Part shown: positions 36,476 through 44,807 of the stretch, in pieces
How positions within the stretch are numbered: position 1 is the stretch's first letter
How the letters are laid out: each line of letters starts with the position of its first letter
Origin: Allobrachymonas sp.
Lineage (GTDB): Bacteria; Pseudomonadota; Gammaproteobacteria; Burkholderiales; Burkholderiaceae_C
DNA: 64,000 nucleotides
Assembly: GCA_030529505.1 (NCBI GenBank)
Contig: JAUMWT010000002.1
Location: 1-64,000, forward strand
Reading direction: 5' to 3'
Made by a program: the position numbers and the translations under genes
Notes under the pieces: generated by a model
Told to the model about the DNA's origin: nothing
Databases searched by the model: none
The model's input: only the letters and a program-made list of their open reading frames with translations

Positions 36476-36844
36476 ATGGACGAGGAAATGGACAACATCA
36501 ACATCGTGCCGCTGCTGGACATCATGCTGGTGCTGCTGACCATCGTGTTGACGACGGCGACCTTCGTCGTCAACGGGCGCATTCCGGTCGATCTGGCCAA
36601 GTCCAGTGCGGCCGCGCCCGCGCAAGCCGCCCCGCTGGTGCTGACGATGGCGGCCGACCGCAGCCTCTACCTCAACGACCAGCCCATTGCCGACCTGGCC
36701 AGCGGCCTGGCCGGCAAAGACCCTAACACGCCCGTGCTGCTGCGGGCCGATGGCAAGCTGGCCCTGCAAGACTTTGTGAGCACGGTGGATGCGATCAAGC
36801 AGCAAGGTTTTGCCAAGGTCAATCTGGAAGTGGAGCGGCTTTGA
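36476..36844 (+). CDS. exbD: TonB-system energiser ExbD
   Basis: 122 residues. N-terminal NINIVPLLDIMLVLLTIVLTT carries the essential membrane Asp (LLDIM), followed by a small periplasmic domain ending AKVNLEVERL. Partner of ExbB and TonB. AGGCGGCGAGGAG precedes the ATG. About 300 bp separate it from tonB. Confidence 0.93.
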   Translation: MDEEMDNINIVPLLDIMLVLLTIVLTTATFVVNGRIPVDLAKSSAAAPAQAAPLVLTMAADRSLYLNDQPIADLASGLAGKDPNTPVLLRADGKLALQDFVSTVDAIKQQGFAKVNLEVERL

Positions 36845-37152
36845 GGCGCGCGGGAAATTTTCTGCGCTCGCTTGAAGCGATAAGCGCCCGCTGCTCGACT
36901 TTTTGAACTTGTTCAATCTGGCAAATGCTTCGGTCAATGGGAACGGGCGATGTGCTGCGTGATGTGGTTCGAGGCCAGCGTGATGAATGCTTTTTGCATC
37001 TCCGATCTTGTTTCACCTTCAACCGTTCTGTGCCGAAACGTCGGTGAGCCAATGCTGAAAGCAAGGTTTCCGATCAGTCGCTTGCTGGCCACTCCTTCCC
37101 TTTATTTATGCCCCTTGCTTTTGTTTTTCCATGCCCACGTGATTGATTGCTT
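36845..37152. other. Intergenic region exbD-tonB
   Basis: 308 bp without an open frame or clear terminator; tonB may have its own promoter here, but none could be placed. Confidence 0.35.
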
Positions 37153-38337
37153 ATGAGCCCATCTGCGGCGCACCGCGCCTCATCCCCCCGCGTACAGCGC
37201 CCTTGGCAAGACTGGTTGCTGTCTCTGGCGCTGCATGCCATCGTGCTGGCGGCGCTGGCCTGGCTGACGCGCAGCGGCGAGCCGACGCCGCAGCAAATCG
37301 CCATCGACACCCCCATTGAATGGGCCGGGGGCGGCGGAGGGGGCGGCGGCGGTGGCGGAGAAGGTGATGGCCGCCTGGGTGGCGGTGGGGGCGGTGGTGA
37401 TGGCACCGAGCTGTTTGGTAAAGCTGGACGTAAACCTGCTGAAATCAATCAAGGTGCCAGTGATACTTCTGAACCAACGGCATCGCCTGCTGCGCCGAGC
37501 ACAGTCGATCAACGCGCAGAGGCGGTGAATACTGGCGCGTCAGCGCCGCAGGCTGATCGCAAAAAGCCAACCGCGAAAAAAGATCGTCCTAAGTCAGAGT
37601 CATCTGCCAAGCCCGCTAAACCTGCGCGAGCAGCCAGTGCGCCCGATGTTGAAGCCATCGTCGCGGCCAAAAAGCGCGAGCTGGCCGAGCAATTGGCCGC
37701 CCAGTATGGGCGCACGGAAAAAACTGGCATCGACGCCGCACAAACTGGCGGCATTGGCAGCGGTACGGGCACAGGCATCGGTTCGGGCAGCGGTACCGGC
37801 ATAGGCTCTGGCGAAGGCAGCGGCATTGGTGCGAGCAAAGGCTCGGGCACGGGCGGTGGCAGCGGGGGCGGCCTGGGTTCGGGCACCGGGCCGGGCATCG
37901 GCTCCGGTTCGGGCGGCGGTGTGGGTTCTGGAGAAGGCACAGGCACCGGTTCCGGCAAAGGCTCGGGCGTGGGCACAGGCGAAGGTTCGGGCGTAGGCTC
38001 CGGGGTGGGGTCTGGCGTGGGATCGGGCTATGGCGATGGCACCGGCCAAGCAAAAGCCAATTGGCAAAACGTGCTGCGCGCCTACCTTTCCAGCCGCAAG
38101 CGTTATCCGCAAGTGGCGCGCCGCCTGCGGCAAGAAGGCACGGTCAAGGTGCAAGCCAGCTTTGCGGCCGATGGCCGGCTGCTTTCGGCCACCCTGGCCG
38201 AAAGTTCGGGCATTGCCGTGCTGGACGAAGCCGCCCTGCAACTGGTGGCCGAAGCAGCCAGTGCCGCAGCGGCCAAGGCCCAGCCGGGGCAGGCGGTGCA
38301 GATCAAAGTTCCGGTGGAATATAAGTTGCTGGATTGA
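37153..38337 (+). CDS. tonB: TonB-like protein with glycine-rich spacer
   Basis: 394 residues. One membrane anchor (about 22-40, WLLSLALHAIVLAALAWLT) and a C-terminal TonB domain (about 305-394): NVLRAYLSSRKRYPQVARRLRQEG and VPVEYKLLD. TonB spacers are normally Pro/Lys/Glu-rich; here two Gly tracts (about 59-87) and a roughly 100-residue array of GxGSG-type repeats (about 199-297; DNA 37745-38046) make up the spacer, with a Lys/Ala segment between. It transmits proton-motive energy to outer-membrane receptors, most plausibly the receptor at 42.1 kb. ATG 37153 chosen as family-like start. Confidence 0.88.
   Translation: MSPSAAHRASSPRVQRPWQDWLLSLALHAIVLAALAWLTRSGEPTPQQIAIDTPIEWAGGGGGGGGGGGEGDGRLGGGGGGGDGTELFGKAGRKPAEINQGASDTSEPTASPAAPSTVDQRAEAVNTGASAPQADRKKPTAKKDRPKSESSAKPAKPARAASAPDVEAIVAAKKRELAEQLAAQYGRTEKTGIDAAQTGGIGSGTGTGIGSGSGTGIGSGEGSGIGASKGSGTGGGSGGGLGSGTGPGIGSGSGGGVGSGEGTGTGSGKGSGVGTGEGSGVGSGVGSGVGSGYGDGTGQAKANWQNVLRAYLSSRKRYPQVARRLRQEGTVKVQASFAADGRLLSATLAESSGIAVLDEAALQLVAEAASAAAAKAQPGQAVQIKVPVEYKLLD
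37745..38046 (+). repeat. Glycine-repeat-coding array within tonB
   Basis: Tandem imperfect short units such as GGCTCGGGC / GGCACAGGC / GGTTCGGGC encode alternating Gly-Ser, Gly-Thr and Gly-Ile/Val. Such arrays can change length by slippage. Confidence 0.8.
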
Positions 38338-38753
38338 GATCGTTAGCAGCTACAGCGGCCTAGCGGCAGATGATTTTTGCGGCAGGAGTAGTAGGAGGGG
38401 GCGGGGAAATGCGAGCGCGCAAGGCGTGGCTGCGTCGCTGGCAGCCCATCTGGGTAAAAAATGGATGGGCTTGGGGAGCATGTGTCTTTCGCAACTGATC
38501 TCCCTGCCGTTACTTGCCGTGCTTGCTGCTGCTCCATGCTGATCAACGCGCGCTGAGATGGCAAACAGTGGCAAGGCGTTTAAAAGACACAGATTCAGTA
38601 CAACGACGCCAGGCGAAGAGATCCGCCATGCTTTTCAGCAACAAAGGTTGAGCGTCAAACGGCGCAGGCGCTTGTGGATTGGGCCTTGATGCAGCTCTGA
38701 TGCACGAACATGGCTGCATATAATTTTTCTTTTCTGTGTGAAAAGAGTGTCTG
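38338..38753 (+). promoter_or_regulatory. Region upstream of methyltransferase gene with -10 box
   Basis: 416 bp. A perfect TATAAT lies at 38719-38724, 30 bases before the start codon, with a T-rich stretch after it; a matching -35 box is not clear. No coding sequence in the rest. Confidence 0.45.
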
Positions 38754-39701
38754 ATGCAAGCACATGTTCAACGCCCCTTGACTGCGGTACAGCCTTTGCC
38801 TCAAAGCGTAAAAGAGGCGCTTTCCGCCTGGGATCCCTCGCAGCCGCAATACTGGAACGCCCTGTGGCGCAGCACGCAAGAGGCTTCGCGGGCATCGGGG
38901 CGCGGCATCGAGTGCTGGCAAAACTGGGACGATCTGGCCGACGCCCGGCAGTATTGGCAGCGGGTATCAGCAAGTGAACAGAAAAATGAACGCGCGCACG
39001 AACTGCTGGCCGAGGTGCAGTCCCACTGGCGGGTGCTGGACATTGGCGCCGGCCCGGGCAATCTGGCCCTGCCCCTGGCGGGCAAGGCTGCGCACGTCAC
39101 GGCCGTGGAGCCGGCCAGCGGCATGGCGCAAGTCTTGCGCGAAAACATTGCGCAGGCTGGTTTGAGCAATGTGTCGGTCGTTCAAAAACGCTGGGACGAC
39201 GTGGATGTGGCCCAGGACTTGCAGGGCCCGTACGAGCTGGTCGTGATCTCTTTCGCCTTTGGCATGCTGGATTTGCTCGACACCCTTCGAAAAATTCTGG
39301 CCGTGGCCAGCCAGCGCGTGATTTTCTACTGGCATGCCGGCCCGCAAGCCTGGGATGTGGACGCCGTCAAGCTCTGGCCCCTGCTGCACGGCAAAACATT
39401 CACACCCATCCCCAAGGCCGAGGTGATTTTCAACCTGCTCTACACCCTGGGCATTTATGCGGACGTCAAGTCCATGCCGCGCTCGTTCACCACGGCGTTC
39501 GAGAGCCTGGACGAAGCCATGCAGGAATACGGCAAGCGTTACGCCGTGGCAGAGGATGATGCGCCGCGCCGCCAACTGTTGTTGCAGTATCTGCAAGCGC
39601 ATCTGGTGCAAGAGGATGGGCGCTATCTGCAACGCGCATACAACACCGGCATGCGCATCGCCTGGAACGTGCCGGCCGTCAATCCGCTCCAAACGCCTTG
39701 A
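38754..39701 (+). CDS. Class I SAM-dependent methyltransferase
   Basis: 315 residues. SAM motif I VLDIGAGPGNLALPLAG, acidic loop VEPASGMAQVL, and IRKR-type later motifs; the N-terminal 75 residues (YWNALWRSTQEASRASGRGIECW) form a substrate domain I do not recognise from a named family. It lies between tonB and the porin, on the same strand as the whole uptake cluster, so it may act on the imported compound or be unrelated. Cytoplasmic. Substrate unknown. Confidence 0.78.
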   Translation: MQAHVQRPLTAVQPLPQSVKEALSAWDPSQPQYWNALWRSTQEASRASGRGIECWQNWDDLADARQYWQRVSASEQKNERAHELLAEVQSHWRVLDIGAGPGNLALPLAGKAAHVTAVEPASGMAQVLRENIAQAGLSNVSVVQKRWDDVDVAQDLQGPYELVVISFAFGMLDLLDTLRKILAVASQRVIFYWHAGPQAWDVDAVKLWPLLHGKTFTPIPKAEVIFNLLYTLGIYADVKSMPRSFTTAFESLDEAMQEYGKRYAVAEDDAPRRQLLLQYLQAHLVQEDGRYLQRAYNTGMRIAWNVPAVNPLQTP

Positions 39702-40215
39702 TTGGGCAGGCTGTGGCTGGCAGCCGCATTGCCGCATTGCAGCCGAGGGATTGCGTTTGGACGCACTTCCACTTCATCGTGCGGCTCTCTCGCTTTTCTA
39801 TGTGGGCAGCGGTGGCTGCTGTAGTGACAGGGAATCGCGCCCGCAGACGGGCCCGCTGCCTGATGCATGCAGTGGCAAACATGCAAAGATCGGCCCGAGT
39901 GGTCTTTTCCCTGCGCAAAGCATGGCAATGTGTGAATATTTACAACACCTATCCACTCGTCTATCTGTCTGATTTCATTGAAATTTTTTGCACGATCAGA
40001 AAAAACGTTCAGAAAATGCGATCGAATTTAAGACTCATCCAGACAAGCATCATACAATTGGTGCTGTTACACAGTTTTCTTTTTGTTAAAGACTGGCTGC
40101 GTGGCGCATTGCGGAAGCTTTCTGGCTTGTGTTTGTACGTGTAACAAGCTGTTTTGGCCGGGGGGCGGTTTTTTCCGCACAGTGGTTTGCGCGCGGCTTT
40201 CCTTGGAGTTCTCAA
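39702..40215. other. Intergenic region upstream of porin gene
   Basis: 514 bp. The last 270 bp (from about 39945) are AT-rich and probably contain the porin promoter. TTGGAGTT is the ribosome-binding site. No coding sequence supported. Confidence 0.4.
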
Positions 40216-41376
40216 ATGAAAAAAACTTTGCTTGCTGCTGCCCTGATGAGTGCAGTGGGTGCCAGCTATGCGCAATCCGGCTCGGTCACGCTGTACGGTA
40301 TCGTCGATACGGGCTACGAGGTTACAAACACCAAGCAGGAAACATATACGGAAGCAACAAAAACCACCACAAGCACTAAAAACAGGAAAACAGGCTTGAA
40401 GAGCGGTGGGCTGGCTGGCCCTCGTGTGGGCTTCCGCGGTGAAGAGCCTCTGGGCAACGGCTTGTCGGCTACTTTCAACCTGGAAATGGGCTTCAATTCC
40501 ACCACTGGCGCATTTGCTTCTCCGTATAAGGGCAGCACTGGCTTCACACGCCGTTCCATCGTTGGTTTGAAGGGTGCTTTTGGTCACCTGAATTTGGGCT
40601 TGAACAACACCGCGGTTGACAATTTCGCAATGGATATCCAGGGGAATATCCGCGAGTCTTTCGTTACAGGCAAGGCTGTTGGCACTTTCTATACAGGCAA
40701 ATTCGGTGGCCTGTCGGTAGAAGCTTTTGCTGCGCACAACCGCGACAGCCAGACCAATACCAATGGCATCAAGGTCGAAGACAACTTCTCGGAGTTCGGC
40801 TATGGTGCGGGCCTCAAGTATGCGGCTGGCCCCTTCTCCATCAGCGCCGCAGCGCAGCAGTTCCGTGGCGGTAAAGTTGGGCGTCATCCAGTCACAGGCG
40901 TGGAAACCAGCAATTCGCGCACTCGCCGTGACGAATACGGCGTGGCTGCCAACTACAAGCTGGGCGACACGCGCTTCGTGACCCATTACGTGGCGGTTAA
41001 GGCCTCTCCCTACCACAGCGGTGCCTATTCCCGTTGGGAACATGCCAACTTCGGCGTAGAGCACAAGATGGGCAATGCAACACTGGTGGCAGAAGTTGGC
41101 CGCAACCGCGCCAAAGCCCTGAACAACACCGCCGTGTTGGGTGATTACGCCAAGCCCGTATCCGGCTTCGGCGGCGACTTCAGAGTCAAAGGCGCAGGCA
41201 CCAACTTCGTTGTGGGCGCCAACTACGCCTTCAGCAAGCGTACCGATGTTTATGTGCGCGTAGGTCGCAAGAAAGCCATGAACGCTTCTGTCTACAACGC
41301 GAACAATGGCGCGCTGCTCGGCAAAGTGAAAGGCCGCATGGACTACGCTTTTGCCGGTCTGCGTCACCGCTTCTAA
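40216..41376 (+). CDS. Neisserial-type general outer-membrane porin
   Basis: 386 residues. Signal peptide MKKTLLAAALMSAVGASYAQ, then SVTLYGIVDTGYEV, the standard first strand of the Burkholderiales/Neisserial trimeric porins, GFRGEEPLGNGLSATFNLEMGF, SIVGLKGAFGHLNLG, and a terminal Phe in GLRHRF. It allows diffusion of small solutes. A strong terminator follows. Codon choice is less G+C-biased than in neighbours, as often seen in highly expressed porin genes. Confidence 0.93.
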   Translation: MKKTLLAAALMSAVGASYAQSGSVTLYGIVDTGYEVTNTKQETYTEATKTTTSTKNRKTGLKSGGLAGPRVGFRGEEPLGNGLSATFNLEMGFNSTTGAFASPYKGSTGFTRRSIVGLKGAFGHLNLGLNNTAVDNFAMDIQGNIRESFVTGKAVGTFYTGKFGGLSVEAFAAHNRDSQTNTNGIKVEDNFSEFGYGAGLKYAAGPFSISAAAQQFRGGKVGRHPVTGVETSNSRTRRDEYGVAANYKLGDTRFVTHYVAVKASPYHSGAYSRWEHANFGVEHKMGNATLVAEVGRNRAKALNNTAVLGDYAKPVSGFGGDFRVKGAGTNFVVGANYAFSKRTDVYVRVGRKKAMNASVYNANNGALLGKVKGRMDYAFAGLRHRF

Positions 41377-41409
41377 ACGACAGGCGCTTTTTTCATTGCT
41401 CTCCTCTTG

Positions 41410-41440
41410 GCCGCAATCAAGCGATTGCGGCTTTTTTTTG
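41410..41440 (+). terminator. Rho-independent terminator after porin gene
   Basis: Stem GCCGCAATC / GATTGCGGC (41410-41418, 41423-41431) with loop AAGC and eight T. Confidence 0.92.
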
Positions 41441-41881
41441 GCGGGAAAGTGGGCAATGGCTGCCAGCTGTTTGCAAGTTGGCGCCATCAAGGGGTATCGG
41501 GATACGCAATGTGCCCGGCGTGCCCCAGGATGGGGTCGGTCAGGAATGTGCAGGTGGGGCTGCAACAGCGAATTCTGTCGAACCGCAGGTTGAAGCGGCA
41601 GAAAAATTCCCGAGTGCCTTTGTAAGAAAACCTGGTTTAAGAGAGAATGAGCACTTTCTCTTGCAAATCAAACGCTTGTTTTTGTTTTCGGCCTGTAACG
41701 GGAAGGCAAGGCGTACTGAAACGGTCCGCATCGTGTGTGCAAGGTGGCGCCTGTTTCGATGTGCTGCCTGGTTCAAGGCACTTATCGGTAACACGGCGTG
41801 TAGGGGATGGCGGCAGCCAGCAGCTTGTGAAGCGGCCTTGGCATGGCGCAGAGATCAGACATGGAGGCGCGCATGTGCCCA
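41441..41881. other. Intergenic region between porin terminator and repeat copy 7
   Basis: No gene supported. An imperfect palindrome AGAGAATGAGCACTTTCTCT lies near 41641-41661. I looked for a cobalamin riboswitch (B12 box and its partner elements) because of the CobN-like gene; isolated words resemble it but the order is wrong. Confidence 0.35.
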
Positions 41882-42051
41882 GAGGCTGTTCACGATCTTC
41901 TTGCAGGCGCTGGCATGATGGCGGCGGGCGGTTTGCGGCCTGGTCAAGCTTGCGGGCGGCGATGCGCTTCGCCATGCATGTACCTGGATTTGCGGCTTGC
42001 ATCCCGTCGCCCCATATTCAATCGCCTTATGTTGAGAGCGTGAACAGGCTC
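41882..42051 (+). repeat. MITE-like repeat, copy 7
   Basis: 170 bp with ends GAGGCTGTTC and GAACAGGCTC, right flank TAA. Interior ends CATATTCAATCGCCTTATGT as in other copies. Its right end is 43 bp ahead of the start codon of the TonB-dependent receptor gene. Confidence 0.8.
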
Positions 42052-42094
42052 TAAGCGTGCAGGCAGCAAGGTCGTTTTTTTAAAGGCATGTGAT

Positions 42095-44302
42095 ATGAAA
42101 TTTCGTTTGAACAAACTCACTTTTTTGCTTTTGGGTTGCGCGTACGGCGCGAGCTTTGCGCAGCAGCCAGGCATGACGGCATCTGCCCAGGCTGGCGCAG
42201 GCGCAACGGACAGCGCCACGCTGGAAGAAACGGTGGTCACGGCAACCCGCACGGCCACGACGGCCAATGAAGCGCCTGGCGCGGTTTTCGTCGTCAATAA
42301 AGAGAAGATGGAGGCGCGCAACATCCAGTCGCTGGATCAGGCGCTCAACAACGTGCCAGGGGTGTACAACAAACGTTCCAAGGGCTTGATGGACACGACT
42401 TCGGGCATCGTCATGCGCGGCATGACGGGCGAGGCGCGCAACCTGATCCTGCAGGACGGCATGCCGATGAACAGCCCTTATACGGGCAATGTGAGCTGGG
42501 GCGGCATTGCGGCAGACAACTACCAGAATGCCGAGGTGGCTTTGGGCGCGGCTTCCAGCCTGTATGGCAACCACGCCATGGGCGGGGTGGTGAACTTCGT
42601 CAGCCGCATGCCCAGGCAGCGCGAGTTCAATTTCAAGCTGGGCTATGGCGGGGGCCTGGGCAGCGATCTGGCGATGAAAAATCTGCGGCGCGGCTTCGTC
42701 TCGTTTGGCGACCGCCTGGCCAACGGCTTCTCGTACTATGCCTCGGTTGCCGGCGCTGCCACGGATGGCTATCGCACGGCTTATGTGCTCAACACCCGCG
42801 TGCCTGCCGGAACGACGGGCGCCGTGCCCACACGAACCAGCACGGGCGGGCGCACCCATATCCTGGGCGAAGGTGGCAACAATGAGTGGAAAGAAGGCAG
42901 CGTGACCTTGCGCGCGGCCTATGCCTTGCCCCAGAACGGCGAGGCTCGCCTGAGCTACATGCGCAATCAGTACCACTATTCCTATGACGGCGACCCTGTC
43001 ACCTATCTGCGTCAGGGCGGCAGGCCGGTCTTCAAGCCCAGCGAGCAGTCTTTTGCCGATGGCCAGGGCAAAACCATTGAAGACAATGTGCAGGCCAGCG
43101 TGGAAACGGCGCTGGGCGCGGGCCGTCTGCGCGTGAACGGCGGCTTGCGCAAGCAGGGCACCAACTGGTACACCATCGTCAGGCCGGGCGCCAAGCTCAA
43201 TGGCACGGGGCCGGGCGAACTCAACTCCACGCCCACCCGCATGGCTTATCTGGACGGGCAATACACCTTCAGCCCGTTTGACAAGCATCTGTTGGTGGTG
43301 GGCGCATCGCTGCAGGCCAACAAGGCCGACAACACCACTTCCAAACTGCGCAATCACGGCGATATCGGCTCCACCAACGGGCTGGTGTCGCGCATGGGCG
43401 GCAAAACCCGTCTGCTGGGCCTGTTCGTGCAAGACGAGATCAGCTTCACCGACCAATTGACCGCCACCGTGGGCCTGCGCTGGGATCAGATCCGCATGTC
43501 GGGCGGCTATCAAGACAACACTTCCTATCCGTCGGTCACGCACAGCGCCTTCAGCCCCAAGCTGGGCCTGCGCTATCACGTCAACGACAAGCTGTCGCTG
43601 CGCTCCAGCCTGGGCCGCTCTTTTCGCGCCCCCAGCGTGTATGACCTGTACCGCGTGTGGTATGGCAGCGGCGCCAACCCCATCGAATACGGCAACAACC
43701 CCTTCCTGAAACCCGAAAAAGCCATCGGCTGGGACATTGGCGCCGATTTCAAACCCTGGGAAGGGGCGGAAGTCAAAGCCACCTACTTCATGAACCGCTT
43801 GAGCGACATGATCTTCCGCAAGGACATCACGCCGAAGAAGAAAACCTGGGACAACGCAGGCAAGGCCAGGGCGCAGGGCGTTGAGCTGGACTTCCGCCAG
43901 AAGCTGGGGCCGAACTGGACGGTGATGGCCAATGCCACCTTCAACCACACGCGCATGCTGGATGTGCCCAACAAGCGTGCCATCGAAGGCAAGAAGTTCC
44001 AGTTCGTGCCCGATCGCATGGCCAATCTGGGCGTGGAGTTCAAGCAAGGCCCGTTCGATGCGTCGGCCTGGATGCAGCACGTTTCCAAGCGCCATGCCAA
44101 CGACATGAACAGCGATGTGGTCAACGGGGTTTCTGGCTCGCGCGATCCCTACACCCTGGTCAACCTCAAGGCGGGTTATCAGATCACGAAAAACGTGAAG
44201 GCTTCGCTGGCCATCGACAACGCCTTCAACCGCAAGTACTTCGACGTGACAGCGCGTGCGCCGGGGCGTTCTTACTACCTGGAGCTGTCCGGCAAGTTCT
44301 GA
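42095..44302 (+). CDS. TonB-dependent outer-membrane receptor (metal chelate / tetrapyrrole candidate)
   Basis: 735 residues. Signal peptide (about 1-22), TonB box ETVVTATR (near 45-52), plug domain (MRGMTGEARNLILQDGMPMNS, GAASSLYGNHAMGGVVNFVSR) and a 22-strand barrel ending in YYLELSGKF. A FRAP motif (F510-P513, SFRAPSVYDLYR) and NPFLKPE follow each other, the order found in haem receptors, although the intervening His of classical haem receptors is missing. It starts the receptor / CobN-like / ABC series. Substrate unproven: haem or another metallotetrapyrrole is favoured, corrinoids are possible. Its TGA stop is exactly the left flank of repeat copy 8. Confidence 0.88.
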   Translation: MKFRLNKLTFLLLGCAYGASFAQQPGMTASAQAGAGATDSATLEETVVTATRTATTANEAPGAVFVVNKEKMEARNIQSLDQALNNVPGVYNKRSKGLMDTTSGIVMRGMTGEARNLILQDGMPMNSPYTGNVSWGGIAADNYQNAEVALGAASSLYGNHAMGGVVNFVSRMPRQREFNFKLGYGGGLGSDLAMKNLRRGFVSFGDRLANGFSYYASVAGAATDGYRTAYVLNTRVPAGTTGAVPTRTSTGGRTHILGEGGNNEWKEGSVTLRAAYALPQNGEARLSYMRNQYHYSYDGDPVTYLRQGGRPVFKPSEQSFADGQGKTIEDNVQASVETALGAGRLRVNGGLRKQGTNWYTIVRPGAKLNGTGPGELNSTPTRMAYLDGQYTFSPFDKHLLVVGASLQANKADNTTSKLRNHGDIGSTNGLVSRMGGKTRLLGLFVQDEISFTDQLTATVGLRWDQIRMSGGYQDNTSYPSVTHSAFSPKLGLRYHVNDKLSLRSSLGRSFRAPSVYDLYRVWYGSGANPIEYGNNPFLKPEKAIGWDIGADFKPWEGAEVKATYFMNRLSDMIFRKDITPKKKTWDNAGKARAQGVELDFRQKLGPNWTVMANATFNHTRMLDVPNKRAIEGKKFQFVPDRMANLGVEFKQGPFDASAWMQHVSKRHANDMNSDVVNGVSGSRDPYTLVNLKAGYQITKNVKASLAIDNAFNRKYFDVTARAPGRSYYLELSGKF

Positions 44303-44490
44303 GAACCTGTTCGATGCCTCTTCACCGGCGTTTGAATGATGGAGGCGGACGGTCTGTTGCGTTGCCAATCTTGTCATCCGTTTTGCGGATGTCGAACGGC
44401 TACGCACTGCGCCACATACAAAGATGTGCGCCTTGCAGCCCGTCCCGCACGCTGTCCAATCGCCTCGCCGTTGAGATTTTGAACAGATTC
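44303..44490 (+). repeat. MITE-like repeat, copy 8
   Basis: 188 bp, ends GAACCTGTTC and GAACAGATTC. Left flank TGA is the stop codon of the receptor gene; right flank CGA. The interior shares CTGCGCCACATACAAAGATG with copy 5. Confidence 0.88.
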
Positions 44491-44544
44491 CGAGAACCGG
44501 AACAGCGCCCGTTCGCGTTGAAGATGGCCTTCAGCGCGAAACCG

Positions 44545-44584
44545 CCGCAGCGGCCCGCCGTCGGGCTGTTGCGGCTTTTCCGCC
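44545..44584 (+). terminator. Terminator-like hairpin between repeats 8 and 9
   Basis: Long stem GCCGCAGCGGCCCG / CGGGCTGTTGCGGC (a few mismatches) followed by TTTTCC. Probably the original terminator or attenuator after the receptor gene. Confidence 0.6.
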
Positions 44585-44592
44585 TCATCCGA

Positions 44593-44780
44593 GAACCTGC
44601 TCGAAGTCTCCTCATGGGTGCTTGAAAATGGAAGCAGGCGCTCTGCGGCGTTGCAAATCTTGTCGATCATCTTGCACATGTCGCACGGGCTATGCACTTC
44701 GCTCATGTGCCTTGATGTGCGCCTTGCATCCCATTCCGCCCCCTATCCAATCGCCTCACATTGAAACTTTGAACAGGTTC
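44593..44780 (+). repeat. MITE-like repeat, copy 9
   Basis: 188 bp, ends GAACCTGCTC and GAACAGGTTC; left flank CGA, right flank TGA. Direct orientation relative to copy 8, 102 bp apart. Its end is 27 bp ahead of the start codon of the CobN-like gene. Confidence 0.88.
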
Positions 44781-44807
44781 TGAGCAGTATTTCGAGGAGT
44801 CGGCTGC

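Noticed and set aside
37745-38046. CRISPR or minisatellite array
   Set aside because: The short repeats are in frame with tonB and encode a glycine-rich spacer; there are no spacers of uniform size.
41441-42094. Cobalamin riboswitch upstream of the TonB receptor / CobN-like genes
   Set aside because: Words such as CGGGAAGGC and GGTCAGGA are present, but not in the order or spacing of the B12 riboswitch, and the B12 box itself is missing.
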